Shown here: positions 53,926 through 64,000 of the stretch, piece after piece
Layout of the letters: the number at the start of each line of letters is the position of its first letter
Position numbering within the stretch: position 1 is the stretch's first letter
Source: Liolophura sinensis
Taxonomy: Eukaryota > Mollusca > Polyplacophora > Chitonida > Chitonidae
Direction of reading: 5' to 3'
NCBI RefSeq assembly: GCF_032854445.1
Contig: NC_088303.1
Location: forward strand, 20,467,501-20,531,500
Length of the DNA: 64,000 nucleotides
Position numbers and translations under genes: made by a program
The notes under the pieces: generated by a model
Told to the model about the DNA's origin: nothing
The model's input: only the letters and a program-made list of their open reading frames with translations
Databases searched by the model: none

Positions 53926-55694
53926 TTATCAGCATGGTACATAAAGACCACCATACAAGCTGCACATTTGACTTCATCTGACTTGAGCGCAAAAATAAAA
54001 ACAGACATCACTTAATGATTTTCTGCTGATACTTCATTGTGTTTTGATCCTGCAAGGATTTTATCATTTATCAAACAAAAGACATTTTACAGTTTAAAAA
54101 GTAAAAGTTATGTTAAAAGGAAGCTGAACATGTATTAAATTATGGCTGTTTATGTCACTATTTTCATTCAACATTACAACACTATCAAATCATCGGCTAT
54201 TGTTCTCTGTAACATATACAACAAAGGCTATGAGAAACAAGGCAGCTTGCAGATTAGTGCTTCAGTTCAAATGCCGGCATAAGTTTACTGGACATCTGAT
54301 TCAAACAGGAAAAGTCAAGATGGCCAAAACCTGGGATTTTTCTTCCAAAGTCATCATTTCAGATTTAAAGGGTGCACATCATCAAAGCATGTGCATATCT
54401 GAGGGTAAATGGGTCGTGAAAATTATACACGTAAGACTAGTTTATCCAAACATAAAACATTATTAGGGGAATCATACATATTGATTAGAGCACAACCTGA
54501 TGATTTTGATATTTTTGAAGAAAAAATGAAATATCGATTGGATGCCAAAATCTGTATTATAAAAAATAATATAAAAACATGTATCATCTAAGAATTAAGA
54601 GGTCTACATCTTCTTCAAAGCACATTCATCATGTCCATTAACTTTCTGAAGAGGTACTGAAAACTGAAAATTGTTTCAGATATGCTAAATGTATTGTAGT
54701 GGAAAATTAAAAGAAATTTCCAATGAACCATGTTTTGCTGACCATTCTATTGCCTTCCATCATTCCATTAAGTTTCACAGTATTGCCCTATTTCTTCTAA
54801 AATTTGGAACACATGGTCTGCTCATTTTAGCCAATATATATGTAATTCTAGCAGGAATATTCAGTTTTTTTCCTCACAGGGTTAGACCATCTAATGAACA
54901 ACGTACTTATGTCTTTACTCTTTCAAAGCACTGGTGAAGAAATGTAATATTTCTACTTTCAAGACTACTAATATCTGTCCCAAATTTTAGAAGAATTAGG
55001 GTATACAGTTTACCATGTATAATTATGTCAGACATATATTTCTAAATGTTTTAATTCCTAGTTTTCATGATTTTCAAGAAAAAACAAAGTTGGCTGCAGA
55101 AAGCCACACATTGTTATGTCACCTAAATGTGCTTCTGACACTATTACCGATTAACAGATTACCATTAACTTATATATTTACATGTATTTAGATTCAGTTG
55201 AGCTGCATACATTAATGATTTCACCTTTGACATCTCTTTCATTCACAACAAAAAACATCCTGTCAAATCGGCATTTTATGTTCTGTCCGATGCTGTCTTC
55301 CCAAATGCATCTAAATGAGATTTGGACTTTTGAGTGTTTGATTGGAATGTTAACATTTCCAAAGTGCATGGCATTTGTAATTCTTACACATGAACATGAA
55401 ACCAGAAAGCTGATATTTCAAACCTTTTTAAGGTTCTTCAGACCTGGGAATAAGCCAATGTTCAAATATATCTGTATCTCCTGCTTGCTTCAACGCATCA
55501 CACAGATCTAGGCGAGTGAAAAAAATTACACGTACATTCTAACCGTTACAGTTCAGTTACATTGCATCTTTCATTCCTCTGTGATCAATAAATATAAAAA
55601 TGCATACGAGCAGAACTCCACATTCATGCACTCCTTAAGCAAATGAGAAATATTAATTGTCATGTACACCATCTAAGCACACAATACTAAGCAT
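53926..55694. other. AT-rich sequence 3' of the TRAIP-like gene
   Basis: No domain-bearing frames. The part next to 55694 would be the 3' UTR of the TRAIP-like gene; no obvious poly(A) signal was picked out. Confidence 0.35.
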
Positions 55695-57788
55695 CTATTC
55701 AGCTTGCATTAGTTGGAATCCAGGAAACAAGTCCAGTTTGGGATAATCTGGCAATGGTGCTTTACTTTTGTTTGTTCTTGACAGTGGTTTTATATTTGCT
55801 CTTGGTTTTGTTGATGTTTTCTTCGAGAGAAACTTTCCTGAGGTTGATGGTTGGGAATATGTCAAGTACCCACCGAGTCCATTGTAACCTTTCCTAACAG
55901 AGCAAGAGTAATCTATTCCTGCTTTCTTGCGGAATATGTTCATGGAGCCAATGGCAGCCAGGTTACTGATGTCCTGCATTTCGGCTTCATTCGTTTTGCA
56001 GGATTTTGGTCACCTGCACTGCTGATTTTTACATATTGCACATCATTTTCTTCACAGTGTCGTTTCATCTGCGTGTTAGGGACTCGGTCTGACTACCTCA
56101 GGTGTCAAGGCCAAATCTGTTGCTTGACCTTCAACATCAAAGTCCTGGTCAAGGTCAATGAAATTCTTGTCAATACCAGGTTTCTGTAAACTCACAAGGT
56201 GTTGACGGTATAATGTGCTCTTCCTTCACTGCACTGGCCAAGCTGGGGCTTTGTGTTTCAGCAGGACACAAACTGCCCTTTTTAAACGTCGCATTTTATG
56301 TTTCAAAATTTCTTTTTCTTTTTCGGCATGTTTCAAGTCATTTTCAGAATGCTTAAGCTGGTCTGTCAAACTGACAACATCTTTGCTTTTCTCACAAAGA
56401 GAGCGCTCCTTTGTTAACAGGTCCTTCCTACGTTTCTCCAATTCTTCTTTCAGTAATTTTTTTTCATTTTTTGCTTTCTCATATTCTCGTTTGACTATGG
56501 CGCAGTAGGTGGCTAGCTGTTTTAAGGGATCCTTCTCCATCCCCCATACTGCTGCAGCATGTCCTGAGCATCACTGTTACAACCTACAACATTGAGTAAT
56601 ACATCACAGTTTGACCTTGCATTTTTACTTCTTCCAAATCTTGCAACAGGAAACTTACTTACATTGTTATGCTTAAGATTTCAGCAACAATATGTATAGA
56701 GATGTTCTGACATTATCTATAATTTCAGTCTACGAGCATGCCTATTCAAAATTTAACAACCATGATTTCTGAAATAACTGCCATTTATTTGTATCGGTTC
56801 TCTCAGATACGTAAAAACTGTAACCACATCTTACATTCTCCATCTGTGGAATCATTAATGCTTTTTTAATATGGACAAACAACCCTGGAGAAAACAATCT
56901 CAACCACGGTACATGTATCATGTCAGGGGATTTGCATTCAAAATCTGAGCTGAATCCGTCCAGTTAAAACCGAGATTCTGTACAAAAATAAAAATCTAAA
57001 CAAAAAACAAACCCAAGCAGGTTTCAACGACAACAAATTTTCATAAAATGTACATGTACCAAATTTGAGATTAAACCATCAAATTTGAAGGAAAACATCA
57101 AAATCGAGAATTGAAATCTTAACTGCACAAATGGATAAATCAACCCAAAACACAAAGCAATCAAATGCAACGCATCATGACGAGAGATTCAAATAGATGT
57201 ACTAAATCTGAAATCAATCTATCAAATCTGAAAGAAAACATTGCACGGCAACAGAAAATTTCACTCACCGTCCAGAAGGCGTTTAATGTCATTCATCTCC
57301 ACAAGTCTCTTCTTGACAGATTTATACTCTTCACGTTCAGCTTCCAAAGCACGTTGCTGGGACTCGTAAAACTTAAGCTGCTTTCGTAGACAGCTTGTTG
57401 ATGTTTTCTCCTTGTTATAAACTTTCTCCAAAGCTTCTTTACTTTCCAGGATCTCCGAAATTCTCTCACTGAGCTCCTGCTTGCTTTCTTCTACTTCTAC
57501 AATCCGCTTCTGTGCCTTGCGCAGATCCACTCTCATTTTATCCACTTCGTTAATCAATTTGGCAGGATTATCACGTTCTTCATTGTAGTCTTCTGCCTTA
57601 TCAAAGTAAAGTTTTCTTATGATATGCTTGCGGTTTACTTGCTTTCTACAGTGTGGGCACGTGCTGGAGGTGGCCAGCCATTTCATCAGACACACTTCAT
57701 GAAATGTGTGGCCACAGGCAACAGCAGATATATTGGAGTCATCGTCTTGGTCAAAGAGATCAGAGCAGATACAGCACTGAGCCTTCAT
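55695..57788 (-). CDS. TRAIP: TRAIP-like RING-type E3 ubiquitin ligase (3' half with frame breaks)
   Basis: The first coding exon, 57788-57269, follows an acceptor (ttttatgtttcag) and is intact. It has a RING at residues ~4-45 (CCICSDLF, ACGHTFHEVCLMKW, CPHC; CX2C-CXHX2HX2C-CX2C), then KLYFDKAEDYNEE and a long coiled coil; donor GACG|GTGAGT. The second block begins near 56583 with DAQDMLQQYGG and PLKQLATYCAIVKREYEKAK. It continues through LQKPGIDKNFIDLDQDFDVE to RKGYNGLGGYLTYSQPS and ends LDLFPGFQLMQAE. The order matches TRAIP, which ubiquitinates replication-fork substrates in the nucleus. Breaks: a G5 run near 56541, an in-frame TGA at 56226-56228, a CCC near 56080 and an AAAA near 56000. 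Short weak introns or an alternative acceptor could bypass some of these. It is either a gene with sequence errors or a decaying copy; because it keeps an intron, it is not a processed pseudogene. Confidence 0.8.
57269..57788 (-). CDS. TRAIP: TRAIP-like gene, RING and coiled-coil exon
   Basis: Fully open. The Met just after the acceptor is taken as the start because it directly precedes the RING, as in TRAIP proteins. A longer open frame continues upstream across the acceptor but has no domain. The exon leaves with a codon split after one base. Confidence 0.9.
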
Positions 57789-57794
57789 ATTTTC

Positions 57795-60164
57795 CTGAAA
57801 CATAAAATCAAAACTAAGTGTCAGCAAATTCTTCGCACTGATTTTTTTGCTACTTGGTATTTTATAATTTTTATTATCTTTCATCATCAATGGTTAAAGA
57901 AGACTCTGAACACTTAATGTATGGCATTATATCTACAGTATACATGCCTAAAGGAGCAGTTATTCACTTGATGTATATACATCAATTCACACGTCAGTGG
58001 ATTATACCCAATATGTCATTCCAATCTCACTTGGTTGAGAGGGGGAGGCAGAGACACCTGAATCTGTGAGTTTGAGTCTCAATTGAGCCAGTATTTCACT
58101 GGCAAGATGTGTAGGGAAGTGTCTGGAATATTATCTGGAATAACAGGCCAGTCGATGGTTATGCCTCCCAAATTACCTCTAGCCAATCGGAAAGCACATT
58201 AAAAGTACCTCTGTTCGAACAGTGACACATAGTCTGACATGCAGTGCTTGACAGTGCAGGTTACAACATAGGAAAAGATCAAACAAAACACGGAAAATTG
58301 TTTGAAATGTGCAACCCCGTCAAAATAAAAATGGACATACTATAGTCTGATTGTCAAGAACTTCTTGAACCTGTTTCACAGCAAAAGTGTGTGTACACTG
58401 CATGGCATTAGACCACTTTCAATGAGTTAGTATTCAGGCCGTTTAGTCTGCAGCCCATCATACTGGCAACAGTTACGTCCCCAATGACAATGGAAATGTC
58501 CTGAGCTGGGACATGTTGTTGCTGTAAAGTTACCATGACTGAACAAAGCTGGAAAGTGAATACAGTCTAAATTTGATGAAGCTCATCGACAGGATCAAAT
58601 TTTAAACATGGACATTATTTATGGTTCACTTGTGGGTAATCATGATGCCAGGTATTGAAAGCAGTTTTCATTTCGTAAATATTCTTATTATAGATGGTTT
58701 CAGTTTTACAGTGGCCTGAAAACTCTGGTCAAATAACAAATCAAAATATAGCTGCTAAGGCAGCGATGCCAGGGTTCAAGCCGCTATTGCCTGCCTATAC
58801 GGTGTCACTTCGGGTTACCTTAATGTTGTCCACGTATACATACAAAAACAACTGAATTGGAAAGCTTACATTCTTCGTAGTCATCAGGACATTGTAAGTA
58901 CACTGTATAGCGTATATACATAGATGTGCCAAACAGAGAAAATTGACCTTTTCACAATATTTAATAGCGTGCATGTTCCCTCTTTTTACACACAGCTCAA
59001 CAATTTTCAGCAACATAAAGTAAATGTATAGCCCTTTGCAATCAGTAATTTTTGTTTTTTTTATAACAGTTTTGTGTCACATGACCTGCAAACATGGGGA
59101 AATTGCGTTTTTTTGTGTGTTTTGATCGCAATTTGCGACAAAAATATACATCCAGAGCAAAAATAAGACCAAATTCGAGTCAGGAGGTCAAATTACGTCA
59201 GATGCATGTAAAGAATCACCAAATTCAAAATTTTCATTTTCCCATGACATCACATCACACGTATTGGTCAAGGCCTAATGTGCACAAATATTGCATGCTT
59301 TTTCTGTCCAAAATAGCCCTGTGGAACGCTTGTTATGTGTGCGAAATTTCAAGTCAATCCGAGTTTGCGTTTTGGAAAAATTGCTGTCAAATGTTTTTTC
59401 TTCAGCCCATAATGGCCGCCAGATCACATGACTCCGGTCACCCAACTTTTTACTCATAAGAGCACATCTCCAGGTCTATCACCTGCCTAAGTTTCACGCA
59501 TTTCTGTTGAGACATTTTAGCTGTAGAAATTTTACAATTTTGAAAAATGAAAAAATGGCGATCTTTTTTTACATGTACTACTTCCGGTTTGCTGACATAA
59601 CTTCTGACTGTGTAAAAGTTTTCTACTTGCCATGGGATGATGTTAGGCCTTAAGATTGCATCTCTAGCTTCAATGGTTATGGAGATACGTCCATTTGAAG
59701 TTTTGATGACGTCACTTCCGATTTTGCAAAAAATTACATATTCAGAATCAGCATCGAAAACTGCATCAGATAGGACTATTTGCTGGGCTTTTTCTTTGGA
59801 ATTGTAGAAGTTATTAGCAAAAAACTTTTTTTGGGTCATAAGACATTTTCACCCAACAGCGAGCATCTACAATTTTCATTTCGTTCTCAAATTTAACAAG
59901 CCTAGGCTTTGTGCAACTTGAGTTTAAATTTCAGCTCGTTCGCATCAGGTTTTTTTAAGGTTTTTAAGATTTTTTAAGGTTTTGATTAAAATCCAAGATG
60001 GCTACCAAGTAACATGACAAAATCTGCCCAAAAGCTATGATACACAACTTCAAGTACTACAGACAAACTTGTTAAAATTTCATAAAATTCGTACTAATAG
60101 TTTTCTCTAGAAACGTAGGACAATTTTGGTGAGAATAATAATAAATTAAACTGCAAAGCAGTTC
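57795..60164. other. Intergenic sequence, possibly an old dispersed repeat
   Basis: No recognised domain. 59090-60150 has repeated phrases such as gatgacgtcacttccgattt and aatccaagatggctacc that look like a decayed dispersed element, but I found no second copy in the window. A 129-codon minus-strand frame (59450-59839) is not accepted as a gene. Confidence 0.3.
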
Positions 60165-62480
60165 CAGCCTGAGGTCCACGTAGTCTGTTGTCGTAGATAT
60201 CATTATACACTGTCGAATGGGAGACAATTTAACTGTATCTAGACACAAAATGACTTGGGAAAGTACAGTCCACGTCGTTTGTTGTCATGGATATCATTGC
60301 ATACTGTCAAATGGAGGACAGCTTAACTACATCTAAATGGAAAACGGCTTGGGGAAGTACAGTCCACGTCGTTTGTTGTCGTGGATATCATTGTACACTG
60401 TTGAATGTGGGGCAACTTAACTATATCTAAACAGAAAATGGCTTGGAGAAGTACAGTCCACGTTGTTTATTGTCGTGGATATCATTGTATACTGTCAAAT
60501 GGAGGACAGCTTAACTACATCTAAATGGAATACGGCTTGGGGAAGTACAGTCCACGTCGTTTGTTGTCGTGGATATCATTGTACACTGTTGAATGTGGGA
60601 CAACTTAACTATATCTAAACAGATAACGGCTTGGGGATGACAGAGTAGCATGTCGTTTGTTGTCGTGGATATCATTGTACAATGGTGAATGGGGGACAAA
60701 TTAACTATATCTAAATGGAAAATGGCTGGGGAAGTACAGTGCACGTTGTGTATTGTCGTGGATATCACTGTCGAATGTGGAACAACTTAACTATATCTAA
60801 ACAGATAACGGCTTGGGGAAGTACAGTCCACGTCATTTGTTGTCGTGGATATCACTGTACACTGTTGAATGTGGGGCAACTTTACTATATCTAAACAGAT
60901 AACGGCTTGGGGATGACAGAGTAGCATGTCGTTTGTTGTCGTGGATATCACTGTGCAATGGTGAATGGGGGACAAATTAACTATATCTAAATGGAAAATG
61001 GCTTGGGGAAGTACAGTCCACGTCATTTGTTGTCGTGGATATCACTGTACACTGTTGAATGTGGGGCAACTTTACTATATCTAAACAGATAACGGCTTGG
61101 GGATGACAGAGTAGCATGTCGTTTGTTGTCATGGATATCATTGTACAATGGTGAATGGGGGACAAATTAACTATATCTAAATAGAAAATGGCTTGGGGAA
61201 GTACAGTCCACGTTGTTTATTGTCGTGGATATCATTGTACACTGTTGAATGGGGACAACTTAACTATATCTAAATGGAAAACGGCTTGGGGAAGTACAGT
61301 CCACGTCGTTTGTTGTCGTGGATATCATTGTACACTGTTGAATGTGGGGCAACTTAACTGTATCTAAACAGAAAATGGCTTGGAGAAGTACAGTCCACGT
61401 CGTTTGTTGTCATGGATATCATTGTACACTGGTGAATGGGGGACAACTTAACTATATATAAATAGAAAATGGCTTGGGGAAGTACAGCCCACGTTGTTTA
61501 TTGTCGTGGATATCATTGTACACTGTTGAATGGGGACAACTTAACTATATCTAAATAGAAAATGGCTTGGGGAAGTACAGTCCACGTCGTTTGTTGTTGT
61601 GGATATCATTGTACACTGTTGAATGGGGGACAACTTAACTATATCTAAATAGAAAATGGCTTGGGGAAGTACAGCCCACGTTGTTTATTGTCGTGGATAT
61701 CATTGTACACTGTTGAATGGGGACAACTTAACTATATCTAAATGGAAAATGGCTTGGGGAAGTACAGTCCACGTCGTTTGTTGTTGTGGATATCATTGTA
61801 CACTGGTGAATGGGGGACAACTTAACTATATCTAAACAGAAAATGGCTTGGAGAAGTACAGTCCACGTCGTTTGTTGTCATGGATATCATTGTACAATGG
61901 TGAATGGGGGACAACTTAACTATATCTAAATAGAAAATGGCTTGGAGAAGTACAGTCCACGTTGTTTATTGTCATGGATATCATTGTACACTGTTGAATG
62001 GGGGACAACTTAACTATATCTAAATAGAAAATGGCTTGGGGAAGTACAGTCCACGTTGTTTATTGTTGTGGATATCATTGTACACTGTTGAATGGGGGAC
62101 AACTTAACTATATCTAAACAGAAAATGGCTTGGAGAAGTACAGTCCGCGTCGTTTGTTGTCATGGATATCATTGTACAATGGTGAATGGGGGACAACTTA
62201 ACTATATCTAAATAGAAAATGGCTTGGAGAAGTACAGTCCACGTTGTTTATTGTCGTGGATATCATTGTACACTGTTGAATGAGGGACAACTTAACTATA
62301 TCTAAATGGAAAACGGCTTGGGGAAATACAGTCCACGTTGTTTATTGTCGTGGATATCATTGTACACTGTTGAATGGGGGACAACTTAACTATATCTAAA
62401 CAGAACATGGCTTGGAGAAGTACAGTCCACATCGTTTATTGTCGTGGATACCATTGTACACTGTCAAATGGGATATAACT
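60165..62480 (+). repeat. Minisatellite, ~94-bp unit, about 25 copies
   Basis: Unit: gtacagtccacgtcgtttgt, tgtcgtggatatcattgtac, actgttgaatgggggacaac, ttaactatatctaaatagaa, aatggcttgggga. Each unit can form a small hairpin from tccacg and cgtgga. A variant start, gatgacagagtagcatg, marks units near 60637, 60913 and 61101. The array produces several spurious minus-strand frames. Confidence 0.95.
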
Positions 62481-64000
62481 TTATTATATGCCAAGTGTGC
62501 CTGAATGGCTTGAACCACTAATAACTTCAGGTACATGAATACAACATGTTTCAAAATGAAAACGCTGCCTGTCTATGCTCGAGGAATAAGCCACCTTCCG
62601 ATTTCAGACATCTGCCAGTTGCAAGATCTCGCCGTACATGGGAGCTGGGTGCTAATTTTCATTTAACGGCCTATGCTTTAACATAGCAGTGGCATGTTTA
62701 CTACAATAAATATCTTTTTCACTGAAATTGTACACCAGATACTGTATCCCATTTCCCAGAAACTATTCATAAAACATTGGAAAAACCGAAAAGTGCTAAG
62801 TAGGAAGTGTTACTTTGAAATGTTGTTAATTTATTGGTTGTGGAAAGCATCTGCAGCCTCAAACATCAAATCCCACTGTTCACAACTGGGTGCAAATTAG
62901 TTGAATGAAATTAAATTTTGAGGTCTATTTTCAACAATGTTTAATTTAATTCAACTAGGTGCTAATATTAGAAGTTGTAAAGACTATGTTTGTCAATGAG
63001 CCCTTTCCACTTTTCAAGCTGGGTAGAGTGAACTACACAGAACTGTGGGGAATTTTAAAGTTGAGGTTGCTATTTCATCATAGGGTGATGTCAGTTCATT
63101 GAAGAACCAGCTTTTCACATGCAGATATTTCATCTCCTCTCTTTATACTGGGATGACAGAGTATCATAGCCAGAGTAGCAGCCAACAGTAAAATGTACAC
63201 CATTTCATGCCGAGTCCGATAAATCTTTTTTAAACAATCTCTGCAGTTCAAAGCAGGTGTTAACTGTGGCTGTTACTTCTCAGCTCGCCTGCAAACGCAA
63301 CATCTCACAATTATTCCACTTGAAAGAATTGTTATTCCTGGAAGGCTGCCTTGTTTTGAAATGGATGGACATGTCATGAATAAGGAGCTGGTCTGGTGTA
63401 CCATTACCGAGTGGAATATGCCTGGAAAGTTGCATGTCCTGGCGAGCTGAGCGGGAAAATCCAAGGTTAACACCTGTTTTGGACAGTAGACATTGTGTAG
63501 AAAGGACTTATATATCGGACATGATGTGAAATGGTCAGGTGTATGGTTGATTATAGGCTGCCGCTGCCGTTTGGACACTTGCCAACCCAGTACAAAGAAA
63601 GGAGTTGAAATGGCCACCTGGGACTACATTTCGCAATGAAGATCTAAGAAGGGCGCTCACTGACCTACCTGGGGATCAGCATGTCTTTAGCCTCAATGTG
63701 GCTATGTTAGTTATTCTACCAGCCCAGTCAAAAGCGAGTTGAAATAACCACTCTGGTCTAATCGGCGTGAAATGGCGTACGGTGTACCACTATGGTTATG
63801 ATATTTCGCTACCTCATTACACACAGGAGAGTGAAATAACCACCTGAGGTAGGCCTACGGTTCCCACTTTTGTTGTTGTTGTTTATTATACCTCCACGCT
63901 CAAACCGACACGGCTTATTATTATTATAAGACTTACCTCACCCTCAGCCTTGTGTGGACTGAGATCCTTGCATTAGTTTTTCGTCTGAGTTTTTTCTTCT
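62481..64000. other. Intergenic sequence with a weak triplicate repeat
   Basis: Three spaced copies of gttgaaat(a/g)(a/g)ccacct-like sequence lie near 63604, 63738 and 63826, each preceded by a ca-rich stretch. A 114-codon minus-strand frame at 63273-63617 has no recognised domain. Confidence 0.35.

Noticed and set aside
59450-59839. 129-codon minus-strand frame as a gene
   Set aside because: No recognisable domain or splice context; the surrounding sequence looks like a decayed noncoding repeat.
60511-61165. Minus-strand frames with ISTTTNDV repeats
   Set aside because: Translations of the 94-bp satellite.
63273-63617. 114-codon minus-strand frame as a gene
   Set aside because: No domain, no supporting neighbours, and composition like the surrounding intergenic sequence.

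Overview
This window is nuclear DNA from an animal, most likely a mollusc or another lophotrochozoan. The genes have GT-AG introns, intergenic space is long and AT-rich, and there are two tRNA-headed SINE families of the kind common in molluscan genomes: one with a CACT-repeat tail, one with an AAAT-repeat tail. The species cannot be named from the sequence alone.

Four host genes can be supported, all on the minus strand. (1) 1160-2239: a single-exon rhodopsin-type GPCR with atypical motifs. (2) 15926-22423: a complete five-exon PARP12/ZAP-like gene with five CCCH zinc fingers, two WWE domains and a mono-ADP-ribosyltransferase-type catalytic domain; the exon phases join into 769 codons plus stop. 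(3) 43127-45691: an unrecognised gene with C2H2/C2HC-like zinc-finger motifs, with one frame break. (4) 55695-57788: a TRAIP-like RING E3 ligase gene whose first coding exon is clean and whose 3' half has several frame breaks.

Mobile DNA fills much of the rest. An I/Nimb-like LINE with RNase H lies at 34656-40136; it has a target-site duplication and an inverted 5' end that fits twin priming. A dead Tc1-like DD34E element with 251-bp terminal inverted repeats lies at 8830-11004. About a dozen SINE copies are present, three with clear target-site duplications. Two to four MITE or foldback elements are also present. The 3' end of the LINE resembles the 3' ends of both SINE families.

Tandem arrays dominate the remainder: a 53-bp unit at 5.6-6.2 kb, a 45-bp unit at 13.9 kb, a 129-bp unit in a PARP intron at 20.6-21.2 kb, a ~58-bp family at 22.9-24.0 kb, a different 53-bp unit at 28.9-32.8 kb (plus orientation) and again at 47.4-50.9 kb (minus orientation), and a ~94-bp unit at 60.2-62.5 kb.

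The most unusual signal is in the two inverted 53-bp arrays. Each unit looks like a 3' splice site followed by a 12-codon reading frame and a stop. On its sense strand each array ends in a non-array acceptor, a short ORF and an AATAAA. The arrays therefore resemble two convergent, tail-to-tail loci whose last exon was amplified about 65-75 times each. A second case is the 129-bp array in the PARP gene: it abuts exon 1 and repeats that exon's 5' splice donor. Both arrays appear to have been seeded from splice junctions. Whether any copy is spliced cannot be decided from DNA alone.
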